Assembly (NCBI GenBank): GCA_023653785.1
Contig: JAMKCH010022464.1
Location: 62,001-126,000 of the forward strand
Reading direction: 5' to 3'
DNA: 64,000 nt
From: Ophioderma brevispina
Taxonomy: Eukaryota; Echinodermata; Ophiuroidea; Amphilepidida; Ophiodermatidae
In this document: piece by piece, positions 23,001 through 35,000 of the stretch
Layout of the letters: each line of letters opens with the position of its first letter
How positions within the stretch are numbered: the first letter of the stretch is position 1
Program-made: the position numbers and the translations under genes
The notes under the pieces: model-generated
What the model was told of the DNA's origin: nothing
What the model saw: only the letters and a program-made list of their open reading frames with translations
The model's database searches: none

Positions 23001-26000
23001 TTGGTTACTTTGTGTGGATCTTTGTGACCCTCTGCGACCTTGGTAACCTCACATGACCTGCTCTCCTCTGTCTGTCACCTTTAGCCCATGCACAATCAGT
23101 GTTAGTCCACCCAGAAGGACCCTCGTTCCCTCCTGTGTTCACGTCTTCCCCCTGGGACTTCGCCACCGAGCGCGAAGCACCGAAGCTACGCTCTCGTGGC
23201 CGGTTTCAGTGGGAGAATGAGGGTCCTTCTAGATGGCCTAACAGGGTGCCGGGAGGCAGTTGGGTGGGATGCGACAGGGAGGGGTAGGTTGTGTCAGGGA
23301 GGGGCAGGTGTGTCAGGGAGGAGCAGGGTGGGGTTTGCATCGGGAAGGGTGGGGTGCGTCGGGGGGAAGGGTGAGGGTGGTCAGAGAGAAGGGTGGGGCT
23401 TCGTCGGGCAGGGTGGGGTGCGTCGGGAGAAGGGTGGGGTGCGTCGGGGGACGGGGGGGCTAGGGTGACCTGTGTGACCTTGGTGACCCCATGTGACTTT
23501 GTGACACATGCGACCTTTGTGGACCCTATGCGACCTCCAGGGTGGCCATGGTGACCCCATGTGGACCCACTTGTGCCCTTTGTGACCCCATGTGACCTTT
23601 GTGACCCCTGTGACATTTGTGACCCCAGGTACCTTGTGACCCCATGTGACCTTTAGTTGACCCTATTGAGACCTTTGTGGACCTTGGTTTTACCCCTGGA
23701 CTTAGTGGACCCCATGTGACCTTTTGTGATAACCATGTGACATTTGTGACCAGTCACCTTGGTGACATGTCACCTTGGTGACCTCATGTCCCCTTTGACC
23801 CATCACCAACTGCGGATGGCAGACAACACTAGCGGTCCAAAAAGCCGCGATTGTATTTTCAATACATTTCGGTACACTTTGTAAAATGCTCTAACAACAC
23901 GGTCCTATTTACTTCAACTCGGCGGTAATTGTATAACCACTGTCTCCAGGCATTGTTCTCTTTCTAATCTTCATTTGCCAAACTTCAAGTGATCACGCAA
24001 CCAGGCGACACTTGTGGTTGAAGAAACGCTTGTTTAAAAAAGTAGGTCGCGGGACTACATTGCCTTTTGGTAAATGCATAGAAATGAGGGTTGGGTTTTT
24101 TAAAGAACCATAATTGCGGATTTTAGGTTATGCACCAAATTAGGTCAGTCCTTGCCATGGGTTTTTCTTTCATGACTTGGTCCCTTTACATGGTTATTTC
24201 GAAAAAGAAATTATTAAATCTATGGTCAAAGTTAATGAAACACACAGTGGATGGAAATCTCAAGACTTTCTTTTATCGCGAACGAGGAAAGACTCGCGCC
24301 AATGCAGCAAGGACAGAAAATTCAAAAAATCTGTTCAAACTGCGTGCACAATAACAAGACCAGAAGTAAGAAAGAATGTGAAGTGTGTTCCGGGCAGATT
24401 ATTGAGTATCATTAGCCCCATATTGTTCGCTTGAGCATGTTGAGGGTATGTATATCCATTGGTCACTGATATTCTGGAAATAAATTGAGTTGACATTTTA
24501 TTCATTCTTCTAAATAATGTGCACCCCTTTCATGTGGGGACAAAGCTTTTCCTGGTTAAAATAATATTGTTTTAATTTTAGCGAAGGAAATAAGTTATCC
24601 CCAGGTTTGGAGCATGAATATTTAATTAAAAGCCCAGCATTGTATCATGTACCATAGCCTATTATTATTATTATTAAATATTATTATATAGCATCGGGCA
24701 GTACTCTTTCCATCGAATGTCCTGTGTGTCACAGACTTGCTCAAATTGGTCTCATCAGCCACATGCGCACACACAAAACTTAGTCATCTTTTTTAATTAT
24801 TTGTCTTGTCATGGTCATCTTCATCACTGATGGACGAATGAGTGAGAGAGTGCAAAGTCTATTGTATTTCTTCATATCCAAAACACTAAAAAGTCAGTAA
24901 CAATCAACTCACCTGTTACATTGAATACCATTGAATGAAGCAAATACGATTAAGAATGTTTTGAGAGTTAATGATGCATTTATGTTGACTTGAATGATTT
25001 AATTAAGCACAGAATTGATTTTTCTCTGCTATCGGAATACATGTTTCAATAGATTTACCATGGAATTTTAATTTCCATCCACTGCACATCCCCTCATTCA
25101 ATGCCAACACCTTCGGAAAAGTATTAGAGGTGACACGATGGTTTGAATCTACTATAATTCCTTTTCCAGTTCTTGGTTGCCAACCTATAATTCTAATGTC
25201 TGTGCACCTGACTTTATCTCAGATGGAAATATCTAGCATATTGCTTACAGCTAACAGGCTGAAAGCTTTACAGTTCCTAAATGTTGTGCTGGTTTACATT
25301 CAGTGACTTCCACTTAAAACCCATTCATAAGCTCATGAATAGATGCAATACCTGTGTTTAAATTTCACCCAGGTGTAAAAACACCAACACCAACATAGGT
25401 CAGTGATATCTTATATATGATCAATGTGCATGTATTTGACAACATGCATTTTCTTTTGTCCTTTTGGATTGTAATGAATAAGCACTACATTGCACTAGCT
25501 GTTTTGGTAATTGTTCTAAATCAGAGGGATTTATAGTTAAGCTGTTAAGCTCTCTATATATGATGAATTGTGCACTTTGTGATAAAAGTACCAAATTTTC
25601 CACAGTTGTAGCATGGGCTAAGACTAACATTTTTTAGATATGTGCCCAATCTCTGGATTTCCAGGTTTGCCAGGAGAGGGCGCTTTCAAAATGGCCACCA
25701 AAATCCCATAATATCATAAATAAAGAGATTCTCTTACCACTTTATGAGCTGAAACCTGTTTGATTGGTGATATTTTCATATTTCAGGATCATCTGAGCCA
25801 TTCTGAGATAAGCAAAAGTGATTATACTCCTGTGCAAAACAAAACCTACTGACGGATGTAGTAAACGGGCCTCTAACATTCCAATCATGCGTTCCTAAGC
25901 AAAATCTGAGCACTGCTAATTTCTATACAACATTTACTGAAATGAATGTAAACTAACCACCTTTTTCTGTAATTATCAAGACATGTCATCCTTGTTAAGG

Positions 26001-29000
26001 CCTCATATCTTTTATTTTGTATTCGACAAAGGAATTATAAGGATGACAGGCGTGTTTTTAGAAAACTGATAATCACTGAAGCAAAGCATTGCATCATTAT
26101 TCAAATGTAAACATTCCATATCAGTTAAGGAAAAGCCTAAAAAGGCACAATCGTAGAAGGGGGTCTTTTTGCACAGGAGTATACTTGAGGGCACTTTTAA
26201 AAATGATAGCCAATTCTTTACTTATAGGCCAGTGAGATTATTTTACAATTTAGAGATGTGCTATATCCAACAACATGGATTTGGAAAGTTTGTGTCATTG
26301 AATTTGATGCCATTCAGAGAAGCATCGCCATACAGGCTGGCCCTAAAAATGTTAATACTCTGGACAAGGGCATTTTGATAAAAACAAAAGTATGTGTGTG
26401 TCGTTGTTTAAAATCACTTTGGAACAATAAAATGAGCTTATTTGCCATTTATTTCATCCGATCGTTGAACAAAAGATATTGCTTAATCAAATATGAGAGG
26501 CAAATCAACTTGGTAGATTCTGCCTTTGAGCACGACAGCCTGACGCAACATGAATACACTTGTCTTCATAGCACATCTTCTTTCCATTCTTAAAAGGACA
26601 AACAAATAGATCTTGCGGTTTTCTATAAAAGAAAGTCTTTCACTCAGTAGCGTAACAGGGGGAGCGGGGGGGGGGGCACATGCATTAAGTATCTGGAATG
26701 TGTGTATGATTAATCTTTTGCTCCCAAAGTACAAGAATGGTAGACGCAAAAACTAAATTAAAACAAACAAACGAGTTAACAATCGAACAAACCATTTTGT
26801 AAAAATTAAAGTGCAGATCTTTGTTTTCTACATATCGGATTGAAATGAAATACTACGGCAATAAAAAATTATTTCTTTGGCTTTAAGACTATACCAAACA
26901 AAAACCCAGGGAGCACTTTAGATTTTACAAAAATGTTTGTCGAGGTTAACTCGTTTGTTTGTATTTAATTTAGTTTGCGTCTACCATTCTGTGTAACTTT
27001 GGCCAATTTGATAAGGCTAAAGTCTGCTAATGCAAAGTGAACTTACTGATTATTTTTAAAAACACACAACACCAGTATTGCTTAGACACTGTTCACATTT
27101 ATTGACAATAAGGAAGTTAAAAACAGATTGTAGGGTCAATAGCCAATCAATAACTATATCAATAAATTCAATTTGCGTATGTACCATATCATGTCCGACA
27201 GTAAAGTAACCAAATGCAAATGACCACTCCGAATTGGCACTCTCCTTTTGAACGAAGGCATATCTTTTGTTCTACATAATCGGATTGAAATGAAATAAAC
27301 GGCAAATAAAAATTATTATTTGGCTTTAAGAAATACACAATTACAAAAACCAATGAGATTTAGATTTTACAAAATGTTTTGTTCCGAGTGTTAACATTTT
27401 TGGGACAGCCGTATATCACCTTCTTGAATGACACCTTGAAATGGGGGGATATATCCCAAGGTGAATGCAAAAACAGACAATCCTTCATTTTTGCAAACTC
27501 GCGCCATTGCAGGTAATACGAGGGGTATTGGAGATAAGCTGATGGTGTTCATATCGTACTAACAGGTTGCATTTTTGGGGTTTCAGTCAGAAAAACCATT
27601 CCACATTTTGGCCTTGAAACAGCCAACCTCTGTGTGTGACATAGATATATCTAGAGAAAGGCTGCAAAGGATATAACAATAGATGAGACATCTTGCCCTA
27701 TCAAACTCAAAATTACTTCTTTGCGCCACAGACTCCAAGTTGCTGCAATTAACGCACTGTGGAGATGCTTGACATACAAGCAGGTGCCATTGGACCTCAA
27801 AGTATGTGTCCATACGTCAATGTCGGCAATCACCACTCACCGGGGTAGGTGTCAATGGGCTGGAACACTTGCTAAACCACCATCCAGAACCAAGCAGTTG
27901 ACTAATCATTCATCCAGTGATAACCTGCTGTGAAAAGTCTTCCCAGCAGCAACTGTTGGACAGATCAGGTTCCAGACATTCGCCCTTTGAAAAGATAGCT
28001 TTGATTTTGAATCATTGACTGGCATAAAGTCTTTTTGAGAATACTTTGTCCTTCTCCATTAACTTTTTGGCATTCTACAAATGTATGTTGGTTTCACTTC
28101 CGCAATAAAAAAGGAAAAGAATGTCGAAAAGACTTTTATCATGCAACTCTTGGTACCCAGTGAGCACATAATAGTCTCGTTGGTAGGACAGATGAAACAT
28201 TTCCTTTCAGAGGGAGTAGTGGTTGTTATGGTTTTAGGTGAGACGACACTGATTCTGGTGATGATGTGATGGTGGAGGGGATTTAATTTGGCTATAAGCT
28301 CTAGCATAGGCTTAATGCTGCCTTGTCTTCTAAAAATTTTAAGCTAGTATGCCTACAAGCACTAAGAGGAAGCTCAAACGGTGTAGGCAACCACTATAGA
28401 TCACAGGTTTGAAAGGATCACGTCAACAATTTAGTGTTCTTTGTTCTAATTCATTCTCCTGCGGGGCATACACTGTACGGTATTGCATGCACTTGCTCAT
28501 ACAGTGATTTTACCAGACGTGACTGTACGTGATGATGAAAGGAGAAGAACTGTCAAGCTTTACTCCCAGCTAGTAGTAGATTGAAAAATCAAGTCTTATG
28601 GTTTGACATATACTCTAGCTCACGTATAGCTTCCCTGTGGTGTAGTGAAGGCTGTTGATACTCTTTAATTTGCTCAACTATATTGTTGCCACTGGCCTTG
28701 GTACTTTACCACGTGTTTATGGCCTTGCTGAGGAAGCTTTTGATAAACTTAGCTCGGTGGTTTCCAGCATAGTGAGATAATCTACATAACCAATTTCCTT
28801 GAAATTGATATGTAACGGTCATGGATGAACAAACTGAAACAGCAGTGAAGCTTGAGAGAGATCCTTGGAACACCATATCTTGGTCTACTTAGTGTCCATT
28901 GCTGGTCTTGTGTACGAAGTTGAATTGATAGCTATAAATGTAGTGTGCCAGGCTGATATTGTAACAGTAATTTAATTGCAGACCTCATCCATAATGTGTC

Positions 29001-32000
29001 ATATGCAGTGGATGGAATTTCAACAAGGACACAGCTTTGTGGGGGGGGGGGGCGCCTTGTTGACATTGGGGAGGGCGCCAAGAAATTTCCCAATTTTAGA
29101 CATCGGCCATTGGTTTAAAACATGTAAAAGTGAAATCTGAAGAAAAATATATGAATTGGTTTAATGTTGTCAAAGAGTATTGTCTTATTTCAAAACCGGT
29201 TCGAGATGAAGAATTCAATGAATAACGGAAGAGACGAGGTAGTATGCGAGTAATGGGAATAACAAGTGTTTTGCACTCTGGATGCTGTAAATTCTTTTGA
29301 TATTTTAGGTGAGTTTCTATATTGAATGAAGCTTGCCTGCCATGGATTCACAAGAACACCACGTAAGTCCAGAAGAGTCCCAGCTGTCACACTTAATGAT
29401 TTGGACCTAGGCAAAGATGGGATTGCTGCATCCATGGCATAAGAAGTCATGGTCGGGATGTGAAAATTAACCATTTGGGACAATCTGTGTAGTGATAGAG
29501 TTTGCACTCACAGCGCCCACTTCTCTGGCTTGAATATTGGGATTTTGGCTGCCATTTTGAAAAGCGCCCTCTTATGAATGTATCGGTGAAACTGAAGACA
29601 TTACCAGATCGAGCAGATTGATAAAAAATACATCAATATCATCTGAAAATGTCATCTTTTCAGGTGTACTTCGTCATTTTAGGCTATTTTGGGGGCCATT
29701 TGAAAATGCCCTCTCCAGGCCAATTAGGACAGGTACAACTGGGCACATATCGTAAAATTATTGCATATGGGCACACTTAGCTCTGTGGAAAATTTCATGC
29801 TTTTATCACAAAGTGCACAACCATCGGCTTAAAGGCTTGATCTCAGAGATTTCTAGATGAGGGCGACCTCCAATTTTCAACAACACACTGTGGTTTTGCA
29901 TGTACATATGCTTGTCCATATACTAATCACCATGTGAAATAGCTGAAGCTGAATCGAAATCCTTGCATATAGAAAATAAAATATTTGTTTAAAAATTCCG
30001 GATCCGGAATTTTGTTATACACAGTATCCTATGGCAATGTTATATACCACAAAATGTTTACTGCATCCAAACGAAAATTCGATTTCATCTCAAAATTTGA
30101 AATTGAGCATTCTAGGTGCTATCTTTAGTTCTAGTGACTATTTTAATTAAATATTTAAAATTTATATTCAGGAATCTCTGAGTCGACTTTAACAGCTAAT
30201 TTGTCCCTTGGAATTTCTCTTGGGAATGTACAAATAAAGCAATCCTTCTATTTCATCGCAGATTGTGCGTCCTTCTGACTTTGGTACAAGTATTGGCACA
30301 TTTGGCTACTCATTGGCATCTGGCTTGGACATGGATAACAATGCCTACATTGGTAAGTATACCTTCTTCTAGGTCATTTCTGACCTGATGTGATCATCAA
30401 ATACCTTGGCAACCAGCAACAACATTTCAATCAAATTGCCATGCAAGATTATGGAATGTTATGTGGTTTCTATAGTTGGCCATGGTTCAATCACTATTAG
30501 TCTTGTCCCCAGTTTTACCGGAAGTGGTCAAAATGTTGGTATCCGCAGAAAGCTATCATTTTTCTCATTTACCCCATGAAATATTAGGGTTAAAGGATAT
30601 TTCATTGGGAAGTTATGAGCAAAAATGTGCCCCATTTTAGTCGACCAATATTATTTTAGACAGTACTCTATGGGATTATAAAATCATGTTTTTAGCTCTT
30701 ATTTTTACATCAAAACGGATTGGAATATCGGCACAAAACTTTACAGATGGGGTTTTAGGTTGAAGGCCCTTCTATCAAGGTGAAAATTTTATATACTTTT
30801 AAGTATATAAAATCAGGCAATCCCCTTAAGTATTCCCCAATTTAAAAAAAAAATCAATAAATGAAACATCTATGTTCTTGACCACAAGAAATTTATTTTT
30901 TACATATTAGGTTTGATATTCAAGCTAGTGAAAAAAAATGTCATCTGCATCTGTAAGGTATACTGTATAATACCAGCAATTTATTACTTCATCTCGTCCT
31001 GATCTCATGGTAGCCTAGCTTGTTCAAGGCAGTCTGAATCTGAATTATATGGCCAGTGAACTACCGTAAAGCAATAGTACTTTTGACCAAACGCATTGTA
31101 TAGCCATAGCTATTTTTAGTATCCGGATTTCAACACAGGTGGCTGCGGTTTAGCTCGCCAGCTCGGTCAGACAGCCTTGTACAGATTGTACTGCCGGTTT
31201 TTATGTATTTCAAGAATTTTTTTCATGATTGCGAAAATTACTTCCCAGGGGGTTGCTTTTTCATATATGGCCATTGAGTTATTTGAATATATTTGGCCAA
31301 TCAATGATGCTCTATTCCTTACTGACATGTACGGGCGACATTGTTGCCCAATGAGTACAAGCTATTTTGTGTGGTAGGACCATCAGATTGTATTAAATAC
31401 AGAAAGAACAAGACGCGAGGCTCCGCCTTGCTGTGAGCGATTCGTGGAAGTTAACAATTTCTATTATGTCGGGAGGAGATTCGTGTGTGGTGTTGACTTG
31501 TGAACGGTAGTAATTTGTAAGCGGGAGTGATTCGTGCACACAATATGGTATGAAATAGATTTCTGAGACCATTTTCATTTACGGTTTTGCATGGGCCCTG
31601 GCCTAATAGGCCCTAAAGTGGGTGATTGGTGGGGGGGATTTTCCATGGGTGCTGTGCTAAGGCCCAGGGCTAGGGGGTAGGCCTAGATTTCTGAGATCAT
31701 TTTTATATCACATGTGTAAGAGTTTGCATGGGCTCAGCTAAGGCCTCAGAAAAGGAAGAAAAAGAAAGGCCTAAGGGGGGGTCAACACCAATTATTATAT
31801 ACGGGTGATGTACCTCGGAAAGGGGACATAGCCGAGCGTCTTGAACAAGGCTAATAATGGAGTGGGGGAGGCAGGAGGAGGGCAAGGATTTCGGGTGGGT
31901 GTTCTCACTCCATCCCTAACTGACTTATACCACAACAGTGAGTTTAAGCCACTGTTTTATTTTTCCAGAAGACTATTTAAATATCATAATGTTAACCAAG

Positions 32001-35000
32001 TTAATAGGCTATAGTTTGTTCACTACCAAGACTATAGAGTAGTGTGGGTGTAACGGCAAGCAACACTACTGCAGCAGATGCATGGTGTGATGTATGTGTA
32101 GCCGAGGCACACGTTTGAATGCATGTAAAATGGAATGACTTAAAAATACTGCAAGTTAAAACTTGCAAATCCCCCTGGTGGGGGCTATAGTTGATGGATT
32201 TAATTCTCAGACAGAATGGAACATATATGCCAGCATAGCATGCATGAAGCAGGAGGAGGAATGTTGCACTTGGTACCATGATGCGTACTTTGTCAAATTT
32301 CGATATTTTAGTAATGAGCCAATCAGAGCGAATATGCAAATGAGCACATTAATATGCATAAATGATGATGATACAGTACATGGGTATTACTTGTATGCGC
32401 AACTACCCATGTATCCAGTTTCATCAAATTTGGATATTGGGATCTGGTAGAAATTCAACTTTTTAGTAATGAGCCAATCAGAGCAAATATGCAAATGAGC
32501 TCATTAATATGCATAAATGATGATGATACAGTACATGGGTATTACTTGCATCCATCACTATCCACATACCAAGTTTTGTCAAATTTGGATATTGGGATCT
32601 GGTAGAAGTTGTAACCTTTTGAAAAGCAGTGCGAATGTTAAGGGAGACTTTGCACAGTAGGGAATAAGAGTGGAAACTTTGTAAGAGAGAGGTTGCACAT
32701 GTTTTCTGAGGAATAAGAGCTGAAAATTGTGAAATATGCAAAGTATGACCATTGACCTTTGGCATACAGACCTGTCTGACACAGTGCAAGTAGCAGTAGA
32801 TACTAAGGTCCTGTGGTGCAAGTGTCATCTAGATCGGGTCAGGGGTATGATGGTTACAGGTGGAGACAGATAGACAGACTGAGGGACTGAATACAGACTT
32901 CGCTATGACAAAATCCCCCATGCCCTTTTGGGCCAGGGGAATAATAAAAATGCAGATAAACAAAATATTTACTGCCTATTAGGTGATGAACTTCAAAGAT
33001 GCTATTCCAAATGAATGGTTGATACAACAAACTCAATCGAACATTTATTTTTGAGTACTTCCTATTACAATCCATGTAACACCTTAGAGAGGGGCTATGG
33101 TGCAATAAGATACACCAAAATTACATATCCAAGGCAATACATTTTCTAAATACATCTTTGTCTCCACTTTCTTCACACCCTTTTAAGAGTGTAAATATTC
33201 ACTACTTTTACAAAAACAAACTTTTTTACATAAAATTCAACTCCTTTGGAATGTGTTGGTGCCCCATCAAGCCTGAATCAGAGATTTCGAAATATAATTT
33301 TTTGGTGTAGTCATCTGGAACTAAAGACAGTCACCTAAAATGCTTAATTCCAAATTTAGAAATGAATTCGATTTTTCGTTTTCATGCAGAAAACATTTAT
33401 GCACAGTATAACAGTGCCATATAGGATACTGTGTATAACAAAAATTCCGGATCCGGAATTTTATAACAAAGTTGTAATTTTCTATACGAAGGACTTTGAT
33501 TTAAGCTTCGTTATTTCACACAGTGATAAGTATATGGACAAGCATTATGCATGTGCAAAAACATGATTTGTTTGAAAATTGAGTGTACCCTCATCAGGAA
33601 ATCTCTGAGTCAGCCTTTAATTATGGTAATCTACAATCCTTGAGAAAAGTCCTTGTAACACTTCCACCATTTAAAAAAAATAATTGCCATGTCATTGACA
33701 ATTTATATTGAGGAAATCATCAGTTGGGCAACAAAGTATAGTAGATAACTTCATCTTCCATTCTTCCCTATCTGAGACCAAATCTGTTCAAATGGACACC
33801 CTATCTGAGACCAGACTTATTCAAATGGAGACCCTATCCGAGACCCGGGGCCAAAATGTAGTTTACAAGGATATGTGGACATTGTGTAATTTATAAAGGA
33901 CACTTTAAAGGCACTATAAGAGAGCATGTGTGGTGTAACGGATAAAGCGCAGGACTCAAGATGATAAGACCATTGTAAATTGTGAGTTCGGGCCCGCTAT
34001 AGTCAATGTGTTTGTGTCCTTGGGCCAGATACTTAATCTCACTTACCTCGTAGACCCAAGCGAAATCTGGGAGCTGTTATTGGGAATATTACAATCTAAG
34101 TGCTGGTAGGATTGTGCGCTAGGCCAGCTGCCCGCCTAGGTGAAGCAAAATGATTGTGACAATTTCCTGAAGGCAGTATAATAATAGGCAACAGTGCTTT
34201 GTCTACTTGTGTAAAAGGCGTTATATAAATCTCATTATTATTATTATAAGCTAAATCAGGAAGTTAAAAAACAAATCATCAAAAATCAGATTTTTGCATG
34301 TCTGTAATAGTGCTGGCAGCACCAACCAGTTTAGGAGAGTGGTACAGGGGGCCGGAATAATAACATTTGTCATCATAGCTAAAATTGACCGTAGGGATGT
34401 GGAGTTCATGAAAACGGGTGATGACAAAATTACAAGTGATGGCAATTTGCACACGACGCCATTTTCCAAAGTGGAAGCCATCTTAAAGCCAACAACACCT
34501 AAGAAGACAATTTTGGTGTAAAAGATGTTTTTTCTGGGTCAAGGAGTTCAATAAAACTATTCCCAAAACTATCAAATGTTGCATGTGCCGATATTTTCCA
34601 AGATAGCTGACAAACCTTACATTTCTTATTATATAGCCTATGAAGATGATTGTGGTGTCAAATTAAAGATTTTCTGGGTCAAGGAGTTCAATAAAACTAT
34701 TTACAAAACTGTCAGATGAATACAAAAGTAATGGAAGTTTTCATACGTCACTATTTTCCAAAATGGTCAACATATAAAAGGCAAAATCCTTTATACCTCA
34801 TGCTATACAGCACCTAGGATGATGATTTTGGTGACAAAGTGGATGTTTTTTAGGTCAAGGATTTCAACAGCAATTAATATTCCCAAACTGTCAGATGAGT
34901 CGTAAGTCACGTTATTCATGGACTACCAATGTGACACCTTGACTACTCTATATATATTCACCCAAAACATATATCTGGAATTGCTTGGGAATTTTGATAT

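Noticed and set aside
22749..23468. Gly/Arg/Val-rich frames in three overlapping registers
   Set aside because: All three frames are open because of the G-rich minisatellite.
27721..27933. Open frame on the + strand (RHRLQVAAINALWRCLTYKQ...)
   Set aside because: Normal-looking composition, but no motif, no convincing splice sites and no neighbouring exon. I cannot support it as a gene.
33925..34000. A tRNA gene
   Set aside because: A and B boxes are present, but the cloverleaf arms do not close well and the sequence continues into a SINE body and tail.
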